From Croceibacterium aestuarii (lineage in GTDB: Bacteria > Pseudomonadota > Alphaproteobacteria > Sphingomonadales > Sphingomonadaceae), in assembly GCF_030657335.1 (NCBI RefSeq), contig NZ_CP131039.1, forward strand, positions 496,001 to 560,000: 64,000 nucleotides of DNA, given 5' to 3'. A program made the translations under genes and the position numbers. A model generated the notes under the pieces. It was not told the DNA's origin. It did no database searches and was given only the letters and a program-made list of their open reading frames with translations. Position 1 is the first letter of the stretch. Each line of letters starts with the position of its first letter. Below are positions 45,636-55,131 of this stretch, in pieces.

Positions 45636-45810
45636 TATCCCTGCCTTGCCATCGGCTCCGCCTGCGGTGGGAATTGGCGGACCCGTTTCTTATTCAATGC
45701 ATCGCCCTGCCGGGAAGACCCGGGCGGGCGACTTGGCCGGGCTGATAGACGAGGCGGCTCGCCATGCCAACAGGCATTTTGGCCAGATTGAGCCGGGTGC
45801 GGAAATCGCG

Positions 45811-46584
45811 CTAAAGCGGCAGCCCGATCAGCGAAATCTGCCTGCCGTAGTCTGCTTCGCCGCGATGCGTGGCGCGCCGGTAAGAGAAGAACCGCTCCTC
45901 GTCGCTGTAGGTGTCCAGGCCGAGGGCGTCGATCGCGCCCACGCCCATCGCCTCGAGGCGCGCCTCGGCATAGCCTTCGAGATCGAAGTACCAGTGGCCG
46001 GCACGACCCGGTGCGAAAAACCGGCCGTCGCTCTGGGTAAAGCGCTCGCGAAAGGGGTCGTCGACCTCGTAGCTTTCGAGCGCTATAGCCGGCCCGATCG
46101 CCGCGGCGATGTCCTCGCGGTGGGCGCCGAGCGCCTCCATGGCCTCGACCACTGCTTCGAGCACTCCGCCCCAGGCCCCGCGCCAGCCGGCATGCGCCGC
46201 CCCTACGACGCCGGCAGAGCGGTCGGCGAGCAGGACCGGCGCGCAATCGGCGGTGAGGACGCCGAGGAGGAGGCCGGGCCGGTCGGTGACAAGCGCGTCG
46301 GCCCGCGGCCTTTCCGCTTCGTCCCATTCAGCGGCGATGACGCAGTCGGGCGAATGGATCTGGTAGACGGTGACCAGCCGCGCCTCCGGCAGCACTGCCT
46401 CGACTCCGCGCCGCCGGTTCTCGGCGATTGGCGCCATGCGCGGATCTCCCGGCTCCATGCCGCGTGAGCCCATGTCGAGACCAGCGACGAGCCCCTCGGA
46501 AACACCGCCTCGGCGGCCGAGGAAGCCGTGCGGTATCCCCGCTAGCGCCGCGCTGCGGATGACCTCGACCGGCTCGTCAACCAA
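45811..46584 (-). CDS. pgeF: peptidoglycan editing factor PgeF (YfiH/laccase-domain)
   Basis: A cytoplasmic protein of 257 residues of the DUF152 family. The zinc-site residues appear in VYQIHSPDC, LTADCAPVLLAD and AAHAGWRGAWGG. The E. coli homologue removes wrong amino acids from muropeptide precursors; other members act on purine nucleosides or phenolics. Its start overlaps the end of pepN by eight bases, so the two minus-strand genes are coupled. Confidence 0.9.
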   Translation of the reverse strand: MVDEPVEVIRSAALAGIPHGFLGRRGGVSEGLVAGLDMGSRGMEPGDPRMAPIAENRRRGVEAVLPEARLVTVYQIHSPDCVIAAEWDEAERPRADALVTDRPGLLLGVLTADCAPVLLADRSAGVVGAAHAGWRGAWGGVLEAVVEAMEALGAHREDIAAAIGPAIALESYEVDDPFRERFTQSDGRFFAPGRAGHWYFDLEGYAEARLEAMGVGAIDALGLDTYSDEERFFSYRRATHRGEADYGRQISLIGLPL

Positions 46585-49231
46585 GGCTGCGCGTGACCTG
46601 CTCGTAAGTGTCGCGGCTGAGCTTCGGGGCCCTGGCGATCCTTTCGAGTTCGGCCTTCATCAATGCCGAGCGGCCCGGTTCGATACGTCTCCACCGCCCC
46701 AGCGAGGGAACGAAGCGCGCCGCCGTCTGCGGGTTGAGCGGATCGAGCGCCAGGATGAGATCGGCGATCATCCGGTACCCCTCACCGCTCGCCGCGTGGA
46801 AGCCCTGCGCCGTTCCGGTGAAGGGCATATAGAGCGAGCGCACCCGATTGGGGTTCTTGAGCGTGAAGTCGGGATGGTCGGCGAGCGCCTTGACCTGTTC
46901 GAGCACCTTGGGGTGCAGCGAGCTGGCCTGCAGCGCGAACCACTTGTCGACCACCAGGGCGTTATCCTTGAAGCGTTTGTAGAAGTCGAGCAGCTTGTGA
47001 GTGCGCTGCGGCCCCTGGAGCGAGGTCAGCACCATCAGCGCGCCCTGCCGGTCGGTCATCGTCGTGGCCGCGTCGTACTGCTCCGCCGCCATTGCTTCGG
47101 CCCGCTCTGGATTGCCCGCGGCGAGATAGACCAGCGCCTGCGTCTTGAGCTTGCGCGCGCCCTTCGCCTCGAGCGACATCCCGCCCGGCGCCGTAACGGC
47201 GCGCTGGTGCATCGCCACCAGTTCGCCCTCGAGCGTCTGCCCGAGCCAGGCCTTGAGACCTTCACGCTCGGCACGGATGGCCGCAGGGTCGGCGACCAGC
47301 ATCTGTTCGGCGAGGTAGGTCTCGCCCGGGAGCGTCAGCAGTTCGCCGCGCATCAGATCGTCGAGTTCGCGGTCTGTGATGACGGCGCGGAATGCTTCGC
47401 CGATCGCTGCGCGGCCGGAATCGCGTCTTGCTCCGTCGACCGACCCGCTGAGCAAGCCGCGCAAGTGGCCCACGACAAGGTCCTGCATCGCCTCGTAACG
47501 GGCGAAGGGGTCGTCGTCATGGGCGGCGAGGAAGACGAGATCGTCGTCCGCGACTTCGCGCTCGATCGAAACCGGCGCGGAGAAGCCGCGGTTGATCGAA
47601 AGAACCGGGGTCTCGTCGAATCCCGGGAAGTCGAAGGTCTGCCGGGCTTCGGTCAGCGTAAGGAGCTGCTCCCCACGATGCTTGCCCGATGTCCGGTCGA
47701 ACAGCGCCACTCTGAGCGGAATGGGCATCGGCCGTTTGTCGGGCTGGCCGGGCGTGGCGGGGACGCTCTGCTCGAGCTGCAGGGTCGCTGTGCCGCCTGC
47801 GTGTTCCAGCTTCGCCGAGACCTTCGGGGTTCCTGCCTGCTCGTACCAGCGGCGAAATTCGCTCAGGTCGAGCCCGGCGCCATCCTCGATCGCGGTGACG
47901 AAATCCTCGCAGGTTGCCGCCTCGCCGTCGTGGCGTTCGAAATAGAGGTCGGTACCGGCCCGGAATCGCTCCTCGCCAGCCATCGTGCGCATCATGCGGA
48001 TGACTTCGGCGCCCTTGTTGTAGACCGTGGCGGTGTAGAAGTTGGAAATCTCCTGGTAGCTGTCGGGCCGGATCGGATGCGCCAGCGGCCCCGAATCCTC
48101 GGGAAACTGGACCGACCGCAACACCCGCACATCCTCGATCCGCTTGACCGGCTCGCTGCCCATCGCCGCGCTGAACAGCTGGTCGCGCAGCACGGTGAAG
48201 CCTTCCTTGAGGCTGAGCTGGAACCAGTCGCGGCATGTGATGCGGTTGCCCGACCAGTTGTGGAAGTATTCGTGGCCGATCACGCCCTCGATCGCGTCGT
48301 AGTCGCCGTCGGTGGCGGTTTCCTCGTCGGCCAGCACGTACTTGGTGTTGAAGATGTTGAGGCTCTTGTTCTCCATCGCCCCCATGTTGAAATCGCTCAC
48401 CGCGACGATGTTGAAGACATCGAGATCGTATTCGCGGCCGAAAGCCTCCTCGTCCCACTTCATCGAGCGCTTGAGCGATTCCATCGCATGGTCCGTGCGC
48501 GGCAGATCTTCCTCGCGCACCCAGATGGCGAGATCGACCTTGCGGCCGCTCATCGTCGTAAACGTATCGGTGTTGGCAACCAGCTTTCCGGCGACGAGCG
48601 CGAAGAGGTAGCTCGGCTTGGGCCAGGGATCGTGCCACTCCGCCCAGTGCGTTCCGTCCTCGCCCTCGCCCGAGGCGGTGCGGTTTCCGTTCGACAGCAG
48701 CACGGGAAAGTCTTCCTTCGAGCCCTTCATCCGCACGGTGTAGGTCGAGAGCACGTCGGGCCGGTCGGGGAAAAAGGTGATGCGGCGAAAGCCCTCGGCC
48801 TCGCACTGGGTGCAGAGCATGCCGTTCGAGGCATAGAGACCCATCAGCTGGCTGTTGGCCGCCGGATCGATCTCGGTGGTGACCTCGACGAGGTGCGAAT
48901 CCTCGCGCAGCGGGACCATCAGGTCGCCGCCATCCATCGACCAGTTGTTGACCGCTTCACCGTCGACGAGCACCTCGGCAACCGTCAGGCCGTCGCCGTT
49001 GAGGCGCAGGACGTCGCTGCGATTGGCCCGGGCGTTGCGCTGCACGGTCAGAGCCGACTTCACCCTGGTCTTGTCGATACCCAGCGAGAAATCGAGCGAA
49101 ACCTCGGGGACCAACCAGGGGAACGGGGTATAGTCCTCGCGCCGGATCAGCGGCGGATCCTTCGGGTCCGGTGCGGCGTCGGCCATCTCGGGGTTGCCGT
49201 CGGGGGTGGTGGGAGATGTGACGATGTCCAT
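46577..49231 (-). CDS. pepN: aminopeptidase N (M1 family)
   Basis: A zinc aminopeptidase of 884 residues. The exopeptidase signature is GAMEN (in SDFNMGAMENKSLN). The zinc site is HEYFHNWSGNR with the third ligand Glu in SLKEGFTVLRD, about 20 residues later. The substrate region CQCEAEGF (with a Cys pair near residue 150) and the C-terminal helical domain are both of the bacterial PepN subfamily (Pfam M1/DUF3458). It removes N-terminal residues from peptides in the cytoplasm. An internal ATG at 49186 is an alternative start. Long plus-strand frames across this gene are shadows. Confidence 0.95.
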   Translation of the reverse strand: MDIVTSPTTPDGNPEMADAAPDPKDPPLIRREDYTPFPWLVPEVSLDFSLGIDKTRVKSALTVQRNARANRSDVLRLNGDGLTVAEVLVDGEAVNNWSMDGGDLMVPLREDSHLVEVTTEIDPAANSQLMGLYASNGMLCTQCEAEGFRRITFFPDRPDVLSTYTVRMKGSKEDFPVLLSNGNRTASGEGEDGTHWAEWHDPWPKPSYLFALVAGKLVANTDTFTTMSGRKVDLAIWVREEDLPRTDHAMESLKRSMKWDEEAFGREYDLDVFNIVAVSDFNMGAMENKSLNIFNTKYVLADEETATDGDYDAIEGVIGHEYFHNWSGNRITCRDWFQLSLKEGFTVLRDQLFSAAMGSEPVKRIEDVRVLRSVQFPEDSGPLAHPIRPDSYQEISNFYTATVYNKGAEVIRMMRTMAGEERFRAGTDLYFERHDGEAATCEDFVTAIEDGAGLDLSEFRRWYEQAGTPKVSAKLEHAGGTATLQLEQSVPATPGQPDKRPMPIPLRVALFDRTSGKHRGEQLLTLTEARQTFDFPGFDETPVLSINRGFSAPVSIEREVADDDLVFLAAHDDDPFARYEAMQDLVVGHLRGLLSGSVDGARRDSGRAAIGEAFRAVITDRELDDLMRGELLTLPGETYLAEQMLVADPAAIRAEREGLKAWLGQTLEGELVAMHQRAVTAPGGMSLEAKGARKLKTQALVYLAAGNPERAEAMAAEQYDAATTMTDRQGALMVLTSLQGPQRTHKLLDFYKRFKDNALVVDKWFALQASSLHPKVLEQVKALADHPDFTLKNPNRVRSLYMPFTGTAQGFHAASGEGYRMIADLILALDPLNPQTAARFVPSLGRWRRIEPGRSALMKAELERIARAPKLSRDTYEQVTRSLG

Positions 49232-49281
49232 GTCGAATTATCCGGTCTTCCTGCTTGGGCCAATGCGGCTAGAACGCGGGC

Positions 49282-50076
49282 ATGGCGCATATGTTCATTT
49301 TCGGCCTCGGCTATTCGGCGAAGGTAATCAAGAGTTCGCTGGAGCGCATCGGATGGAGCGTGTCGGCGACCGGTCGCGAGGGCGATTTCGCCTTCGCCGA
49401 CACGCGGGCCGTGCAAACCGCGCTCGAACGCGCGAGCCACGTTCTCTCGTCGGTTCCCCCCGCAGAAGAGGTCGACCCGGTACTCGAAACTTATGGCGAC
49501 GCGCTGGGCAAGCGCTGGCTCGGCTACCTTTCCTCCTCGGGGGTCTACGGCGACACCGGCGGCGCCTGGGTCGACGAAAGCGCGCCAACCGGGACAGGCC
49601 GGCGCACGGCCAGGGCCGAAGCGGATGCGCGGTGGCTCGATCTCGGGGCCAGGGTCTTCCGGCTTCCGGGAATCTACGGCCCGGGACGCAGCGCGCTCGA
49701 ACGCGTGCGCAGCGGCCGGGCCCGGCGGATCGACCTGCCCGGCCAGGTCTTCAGCCGGGTCCACGTCGAAGACATCGCCCGTGGCGTGATCGCAGCGCTC
49801 GAGGCCCCGAACGGCGCCTACAACCTCGCCGACGATCTGCCCGCCAGCCAGAACGACGTCGTCGAGGAGGCGTGCCGCCTGCTCGGCGTGGAGGCGCCGC
49901 CCCTGCTCTCGCTCGAAGCAGCCGATCTCTCGCCCACGGCGCGCGGCTTTTATGCCGAGAACCGACGGGTGGCGAATGGCAAGGCGCGGCGCCTGCTCGG
50001 CTGGCGGCCCCGGTATCCGACCTATCGCGAAGGTCTCAGGGCGCTGGCGCGACGTTCTTGGCCCGCAGCGCAATGA
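49282..50076 (+). CDS. NAD-dependent epimerase/dehydratase-like protein (YeeZ-type)
   Basis: An extended-SDR-like protein of 264 residues. The N-terminal FIFGLGYSAKVIKSSL is a Rossmann loop in which GLGYSA replaces the usual GATGFIG. GYLSSSGVYGDTGGAWVDESAP is the family active-site region, with YG but without a classical YxxxK. FRLPGIYGPGRSALERV and FSRVHVEDIARGV follow. It resembles YeeZ-type proteins of unknown substrate. It diverges from pepN across 50 bases, and its 3' end overlaps the convergent transporter gene by 41 bases. Confidence 0.78.
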   Translation: MAHMFIFGLGYSAKVIKSSLERIGWSVSATGREGDFAFADTRAVQTALERASHVLSSVPPAEEVDPVLETYGDALGKRWLGYLSSSGVYGDTGGAWVDESAPTGTGRRTARAEADARWLDLGARVFRLPGIYGPGRSALERVRSGRARRIDLPGQVFSRVHVEDIARGVIAALEAPNGAYNLADDLPASQNDVVEEACRLLGVEAPPLLSLEAADLSPTARGFYAENRRVANGKARRLLGWRPRYPTYREGLRALARRSWPAAQ

Positions 50077-50974
50077 ACATGCCGCCCAGCGCCAACGCCG
50101 CCCCGGCGGCGGCGAGAAGCGACCACTGATAGCCTTCGAACACCGTCGAGAGCGCCATGGCGACGACCGGTACGACGACTCCGTTGTAGGCAGCCCGGCC
50201 CGGACCGAGCGTGCGGATAAGCCCGAAATAGAGCGGGAAGGTCACGACCGACCCGATCAGCCCGAGGTAGCCGACCGCGCTCCAGTAACGCAGCGAAGAC
50301 GGGAACACGGGCGGCCCCGCCACGGCCCATGCATAGATCGCGTCGGCCAACGCGCCCCACAGCATCGCCCAGGCGAGCAGGATCAGCAGCGGCCGCCGGC
50401 TGGCCGTCTTGGTGGCCTGCAGGACGTTCGCGATCGAGGCACAGAGTATCCCCGAAAAGGCGAAGGCTATCCCGAGCCAGACCGAAGTGTCGAGCGAAGC
50501 AAGTTCGGCTTCGTGTTTGAGCAGGAGCGCAATCCCGGCGAGCCCGACGATCGAACCGACCAGGAAGCGCGCAGTCACCGGCGAGCCGATGAACAACCGC
50601 CCTAGAAGCGCATTGGGCACCAGCAGCAGCCCGAACAACACCGCGACGATTCCCGAGGTCAGATGCAGTTCCGCGCGGTAGACGAAATTGAAATTCAGGA
50701 AGAACTGCGTGAGGCCGATGAGCAGCGCCATCACGTGGCCCCCGAAGGTCATCGAGAAACCTCTCCGGTCCTTGAGGAATGCGGCGAGGATGAACATTCC
50801 CGCAGCGGCGATGAAGAAGCGGTAGCTTACCGACCAGCTTACCGGCGCCGCGGCGAGCTGGTCCTTGATGACCAGCCAGGTCGAACCCCAAATCACTGCG
50901 ACCAGGATGAAGGGCACGGCGATGGCCGGGCGGAGCAGGGCGTGCGGCGGCTTGGGGTCGATATTCCAGCTCAT
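50036..50974 (-). CDS. EamA/DMT-family transporter
   Basis: An inner-membrane protein of 312 residues with ten helices in two EamA repeats. The first begins AIAVPFILVAVIWGSTWLVIKDQLA, the second WLGIAFAFSGILCASIANVLQ. The WGSTW signature near residue 29 is typical. Members export amino acids or metabolites; the substrate is unknown. It is four bases off the end of the aldolase gene upstream (overlap), so the two may be co-expressed, which would fit export of an amino acid. Confidence 0.85.
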   Translation of the reverse strand: MSWNIDPKPPHALLRPAIAVPFILVAVIWGSTWLVIKDQLAAAPVSWSVSYRFFIAAAGMFILAAFLKDRRGFSMTFGGHVMALLIGLTQFFLNFNFVYRAELHLTSGIVAVLFGLLLVPNALLGRLFIGSPVTARFLVGSIVGLAGIALLLKHEAELASLDTSVWLGIAFAFSGILCASIANVLQATKTASRRPLLILLAWAMLWGALADAIYAWAVAGPPVFPSSLRYWSAVGYLGLIGSVVTFPLYFGLIRTLGPGRAAYNGVVVPVVAMALSTVFEGYQWSLLAAAGAALALGGMFIALRAKNVAPAP

Positions 50975-51966
50975 AATGCGGCGATTGCCCTGCCCAGCGC
51001 GGCGGCATGGTCCTCGCGCGTGTCCCAGGCGGCCACGAAGCGCGCAGCGTTTGCCCCCCAGTCGTAAAAGCCAAAGCCCTGCGCCCGCAGCGCCTGGCGC
51101 TCCGCGGCCGTGCAGCGAACGAACACTTCGTTCGCTTCCACCGGATGGAGCAGGCGCTCGCGCGCGCCCTCGCCAATCGCCTGGGCGGCAGCATTCGCGC
51201 TTGCGGCGTTATGCAGCCAGGTGTCGCCATCGAGCATGGCCAGGATTTGCGCGGCGAGGAAACGGCCCTTGCTCTGCAGGTGTCCGGCACGCTTGCGGCG
51301 GAAGCGCACCGTGTCGGCCACGGTGGGATCGAAGAATACGACCGCTTCGGCGTTCATCGCCCCGTTCTTGACGAAACCGAAGCTGAGTGCGTCGGCCGGG
51401 CCGGCGCACTCGGCAGCCGGTCGGCCGAGGTGGACCACTGCGTTGGCGAAGCGCGCGCCGTCGATGTGCAGCTTCAAGCCCCGCTCTCCGGCGAGTATGT
51501 CGATCTTGGCCAGTTCGCCTGGAGTGTAGCAACAGCCGTATTCGCTCGCCTGGGTGATCGAGACGGCGTGCGGCTGGACCTGGTGGACGTCGGCCCGAAT
51601 CGCGTCGAGAACGGCCGCTATGCCGTCCGGGTTCAGCTTGGCGTTCTCGCCCTCGGCCAGCAGCAGCTTGGCCCCGTGCAGGTAGAATCCGGGCGCACCG
51701 CATTCGTCCATCTCGATATGGGCCTCGCGGTGACACACCACCCCGCCGTGAGGAGGGACGAAGGCGGAGAGCGCGAGACAGTTGGCGGCCGTTCCCGTGG
51801 CCACCCACAGCACGGCGACCTCACGCCCGAATACCTGGGCGAAGCGATCGTCTAGCTCGGCCGAGAGACGATCGGTGTCGTAAGGGGTATCGGCTTCGTC
51901 GGCTGCCTGCATCGCAGCCCAGACTTTCGGGTGCACGCTGGCGGCATTGTCGGACAGGAATTGCAT
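50971..51966 (-). CDS. low-specificity L-threonine aldolase-type PLP enzyme
   Basis: A fold-type I PLP enzyme of 331 residues of the beta-eliminating lyase/threonine aldolase family. It has FLSDNAASVHPKVW at the start, VLWVATGTAANCLAL, HIDGARFANAVV (the PLP-ring Asp and Arg region), and SFGFVKNGAMNAEAVVF, where Lys in FVKNG is the PLP lysine. It would split L-threonine or beta-hydroxy amino acids into glycine and an aldehyde. ATG 51966 is used; ATG 51978 is possible. It overlaps the transporter gene downstream by four bases and diverges from an acetyltransferase gene. Confidence 0.85.
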   Translation of the reverse strand: MQFLSDNAASVHPKVWAAMQAADEADTPYDTDRLSAELDDRFAQVFGREVAVLWVATGTAANCLALSAFVPPHGGVVCHREAHIEMDECGAPGFYLHGAKLLLAEGENAKLNPDGIAAVLDAIRADVHQVQPHAVSITQASEYGCCYTPGELAKIDILAGERGLKLHIDGARFANAVVHLGRPAAECAGPADALSFGFVKNGAMNAEAVVFFDPTVADTVRFRRKRAGHLQSKGRFLAAQILAMLDGDTWLHNAASANAAAQAIGEGARERLLHPVEANEVFVRCTAAERQALRAQGFGFYDWGANAARFVAAWDTREDHAAALGRAIAAL

Positions 51967-52021
51967 GATGGAACGCATTGGCCGTGCGGTCCGTTCGACG
52001 CAAGTAAGGAGACTGGCACAA

Positions 52022-52327
52022 ATGACCGATATCATTGCAGTACGCCGCGAGGGCGATGCAAACCGTGGCGCCTACCGGGCCGGGGTGCCCGGCGGTGAAC
52101 GCGACGCCGAGCTTACCTGGGTTGCGCGAGGTGAAGCGCGCATTGCCAACCACACGTATGTCCCGCCCGCCGCACGCGGCCACGGAATTGCCGCCGCGCT
52201 GGTCGAGGCGCTTGTCGACGATGCCCGCGAGCAGGGTTTCAAGATCGTTCCCCAGTGTAGCTACGTGGCCGCGGCGTTCCGCCGCCATCCCGAATGGTCG
52301 GAACTGCGAGCCGACACGCCGAACTGA
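52022..52327 (+). CDS. small GNAT-type N-acetyltransferase (NATD1/YidJ-like)
   Basis: A protein of 101 residues. The acetyl-CoA loop is seen as TYVPPAARGHGIAAALVEALVDDA, and the tail KIVPQCSYVAAAFRRHPEW is characteristic of the short GCN5-related NATD1-type family. It lacks the N-terminal strands of full GNATs. Substrate unknown. The ATG at 52022 follows AAGGAGACTGG. It diverges from the threonine-aldolase-type gene. Confidence 0.82.
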   Translation: MTDIIAVRREGDANRGAYRAGVPGGERDAELTWVARGEARIANHTYVPPAARGHGIAAALVEALVDDAREQGFKIVPQCSYVAAAFRRHPEWSELRADTPN

Positions 52328-52505
52328 GACAAGTATCGGATATTTCGCGTGAATTTCGGAACGATTGCTCGGCCCTGCCCGTTGATCAAGTGAACCAGCC
52401 GATGAGCTGCAGACGCCGGTAGGCGCGGGACGCCGTCCCTGGCCGCCGCTAGCATCCGGCAAGGATCGCGTCCGCCATCGGCACAATCCGGAAAGGCAGA
52501 TCCAC

Positions 52506-52937
52506 ATGACTCAGACAACGCAATCGCGCCAAACCTATTCCGCCGGCGAACTCGACCAGCGCCGCGAATTCGACCGCAGCCGCCCGCTCGAACGCGACGA
52601 GACCAATCGCCTGATCAGCTCGGACAAGGTCCGCGGCACTTCGGTCTATTCGACCTCGGGCGACAAGCTCGGTTCGGTCGACCACTTGATGATCGGCAAA
52701 CGCTCGGGCCGCGTCGAATATGCGGTGATGAGCTTCGGCGGGTTCCTCGGGATGGGCGAACAGTACCACCCCTTGCCGTGGGACGCGCTCGACTATGACA
52801 CAGATCGCGACGGCTATGTCGTCGACATGAGCAAGGAAAAGCTCGAGAAGGCACCGACGTTCGAACGCGACGACCAGCCCACTTGGGACCGCGACTACGG
52901 CGAAACCGTCTACACCTATTACGGCGTGATCTACTGA
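52506..52937 (+). CDS. PRC-barrel domain protein
   Basis: A soluble protein of 143 residues. After a polar N-terminal tail the PRC-barrel occupies residues about 35-110, with RLISSDKVRGTSVYSTSGDKLGSVDHLMIGK, EYAVMSFGGFLGMGEQYHPLPWDAL and GYVVDMSKEKL. Such single-domain proteins are widespread in Alphaproteobacteria and often stress-induced; no partner is known. It stands alone, with about 180 bases upstream for its own promoter and an AAAGGCAG-like ribosome site. Confidence 0.85.
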   Translation: MTQTTQSRQTYSAGELDQRREFDRSRPLERDETNRLISSDKVRGTSVYSTSGDKLGSVDHLMIGKRSGRVEYAVMSFGGFLGMGEQYHPLPWDALDYDTDRDGYVVDMSKEKLEKAPTFERDDQPTWDRDYGETVYTYYGVIY

Positions 52938-53021
52938 TCGGCGCCGCAGGAAAGCCCGGCAGAACGATCGGGCACAGACAGAGCAACAAGGGCTCCGGCA
53001 GACGCCGGGGCCCTTTTCGCG

Positions 53022-54551
53022 TCAACGGGGCAAGGCCGAGAAATCGATCGCCGCGGCGCTGTCGAGAACGGCATCCGAGACCTCCTGGGCGCGAGCGAAT
53101 GGAATTCCGGGCAAGGCGAGCCTGCCGCCGGCAATTCCGAACCTCAGCGTGGCGTAGCCGCGTCGCCGGGCGAGCGGGCCCTGCACAATCTCGACCGACT
53201 GAACCTTGATTCGCGAGGCCAGGTCGAGGTGCGGCGCCAGCCACCCTCTGCGGACGAAGACCTGCTCTTCGTCGAAGGCATTGCGGTCATGCTTCCAGTG
53301 CTGATGCTGGACGATCGCTTCGACCGCCCCCAGCAATCCGAGACCAACCGCGACGAGCGGATAGCCGAACAGGGCCGCGGCAACGGCAAGAACGCCTACC
53401 GGAACAGTAAGCAGCAACGCCTTGTCGATCCAGTAGGCGGGACTCGGGCGCTGCCAGTTGGTCTCCGCGCCGGGCAGGTGGAACCCCGCCTCGCGCACCA
53501 CCGCGGCAATCTCGTCGGTCCGCGCGAACGGGGCGACCGCGTGGCTGGCGTTCTTTTGATCGCTCGCCAGGCTGACGAATTCGAGGCCTTGCCAGCCGAA
53601 CCGGTGTCGCACGATGCCGGTGGCTAGCCGCAAGGCCTGTACCCGGTGCACGGGCATGACGACGTCGGTCCGGGTAAACAGCCCGCGGCGGCGGCGGAAA
53701 CCTTTCGATGTGCGCTCCAGCGTGAAGCCGTATTCGCGGGCGAACGTGCGTGCGATGCCGGTCAGCAAGCCGATCCCGGCGATCGCGAGCACCCCGACGA
53801 GGACGGCGAGCGCGGCGCCGAGCCGTCCGGTCGCACCGATCCAGTCGAAGTCGTGACGGTGGTTGCTGGCGAAGGCCGCCCACTCATCCCAGTCCCACGG
53901 GTTGAACGGCAGGAGAAAATCCAGCTGCTGGGCCGCGCCGAGGAGCACGGCGAAGATGACCAGCGAAAATTCGAACAGGCCAAAGGTGGCGATGCGCCGA
54001 TTGTCCATCGCGAACAGGACCGGGGCGGACGCTGCTTGCTGCTCGACCTCGACCGGATCCGGTGCGGTATCGCCAGCTCTCGCCGTCTGCCTCTTCCGCT
54101 CGCGCACCAGCTCGCGAAGCCGCTCGGCCTCTTCGAGCGAGAGATAGGCGAGCGAGAGCTCGTCCTTGCCGCCCGCCCCGGTCTCGAACTTGACCTCGGC
54201 GAGCCCGAAGATCCTCGGCAGCAGCTTCTGTTCGAGGCTGACGTCCTGGATGCGTTCGTAGGGAACGGCGCGCGCATGGCGGCTCAGAAGGCCCTTCTCG
54301 ACCCTGATGCTATCGGCGCCGGTGGTATAGGTCAGCTTGCTCCAGCTGAGCCAGGCAACCGCCATGCTCACCGCTAGAATGGCGGCCAAGATCGGGCCGA
54401 CGACGAGCAGGCCCAGGGCGAGCGTCCCGGTGCCGGCGATGCCCGCCAGCGCCGGTATCCCGCCGCGCAGAAGCGCCGTCAGCGCCATGACCACAAGCCC
54501 GCGCGGATCGGTCCGCTTCGCGGCTTCGCTCGCGGCCGCCATGCCGGTCAT
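53022..54551 (-). CDS. bacterial PH-domain membrane protein (YdbT-like)
   Basis: A protein of 509 residues with several hydrophobic segments and repeated bPH2 (DUF304) domains. Each domain begins after a helix pair and shows patterns such as SIRVEKGLLSRHARAVPYERIQDVSLEQ, KGFRRRRGLFTRTDVVMPVHRVQAL and VFVRRGWLAPHLDLASRIKVQSVEI. It corresponds to the large partner of the YdbS/YdbT pair of unknown function in Bacillus. It overlaps the smaller PH-domain gene by four bases, so they likely form one complex. Confidence 0.85.
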   Translation of the reverse strand: MTGMAAASEAAKRTDPRGLVVMALTALLRGGIPALAGIAGTGTLALGLLVVGPILAAILAVSMAVAWLSWSKLTYTTGADSIRVEKGLLSRHARAVPYERIQDVSLEQKLLPRIFGLAEVKFETGAGGKDELSLAYLSLEEAERLRELVRERKRQTARAGDTAPDPVEVEQQAASAPVLFAMDNRRIATFGLFEFSLVIFAVLLGAAQQLDFLLPFNPWDWDEWAAFASNHRHDFDWIGATGRLGAALAVLVGVLAIAGIGLLTGIARTFAREYGFTLERTSKGFRRRRGLFTRTDVVMPVHRVQALRLATGIVRHRFGWQGLEFVSLASDQKNASHAVAPFARTDEIAAVVREAGFHLPGAETNWQRPSPAYWIDKALLLTVPVGVLAVAAALFGYPLVAVGLGLLGAVEAIVQHQHWKHDRNAFDEEQVFVRRGWLAPHLDLASRIKVQSVEIVQGPLARRRGYATLRFGIAGGRLALPGIPFARAQEVSDAVLDSAAAIDFSALPR

Positions 54552-55033
54552 TGAGCGGCGCGGGCGATCGTCTCGCGAATCGCCTCGCGCATCGCCATTG
54601 CTTCTTCTTCGCCGAGCCCCGGCAGCAGGACCGACGCGTTGTGGGTGCCCGCGGTGTGCAGGACCAGCGTGGCGAGACCGTAGTACCGCTCGATCGGCCC
54701 GCGGGTCACGTCGATGTGCTGGACCCGGCTGAACGGAACAACGGTGTCGGACCGGAACAGGATGCCGCGCACCACGCGTAGGCGGTCGGACGAAACGCGG
54801 AAACCGCGCGCGTAATGGCGCCGCAAAGGCATGCGGATTACCAGCCAGAGCGCGAAAGCGAGGATCGGCACGATCACCGAGCCGGTGGGCAGGATACCGG
54901 CGATTTCCAGCACCAGCGCAGCGACCACGAACGGCACGGTGAAGATGATGGCCTGCAGGCGCAGGACCTTCACGTGGTTGGGATGCAGCGGCGTGAGATC
55001 GCCCCCCACCCGGACCTTGGGAACATCATCCAT
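54548..55033 (-). CDS. bacterial PH-domain membrane protein (YdbS-like)
   Basis: A protein of 161 residues with two N-terminal helices (IIFTVPFVVAALVLEIAGILP, VIVPILAFALWLVIRM) and one bPH2 domain. The domain shows the pattern FRVSSDRLRVVRGILFRSDTVVPFSRVQHIDVTRGP. ATG 55033 is chosen because the upstream extension to 55069 has no ribosome site. It is the first gene of the pair. Its 5' end is 47 bases from the tRNA-Thr remnant that marks the prophage border. Confidence 0.85.
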   Translation of the reverse strand: MDDVPKVRVGGDLTPLHPNHVKVLRLQAIIFTVPFVVAALVLEIAGILPTGSVIVPILAFALWLVIRMPLRRHYARGFRVSSDRLRVVRGILFRSDTVVPFSRVQHIDVTRGPIERYYGLATLVLHTAGTHNASVLLPGLGEEEAMAMREAIRETIARAAQ

Positions 55034-55079
55034 AGGTGTCTTATATAGATAAGACGGCGCGCCGGGCAAGGCAGGGAAC

Positions 55080-55131
55080 TGGTGCTGCTGGGGAGGATTG
55101 AACTCCCGGCCTCACCCTTACCAAGGTTGCG
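55080..55131 (-). tRNA. tRNA-Thr(GGT) 3' fragment at the prophage end
   Basis: Read on the minus strand, 52 bases form the anticodon arm CAACC-TTGGTAA-GGGTG (anticodon GGT), the T-arm GGGAG-TTCAATC-CTCCC, the acceptor strand CAGCAGC and ACCA. The D-arm and the 5' acceptor strand are absent; the sequence beyond 55131 is unrelated. It is a displaced attachment copy, not a functional tRNA. An intact tRNA-Thr is expected at the far prophage end on the minus strand. Confidence 0.8.

Noticed and set aside
46370-49327. A 985-codon plus-strand frame opposite pgeF and pepN
   Set aside because: Shadow frame of two certain genes with no motifs of its own.
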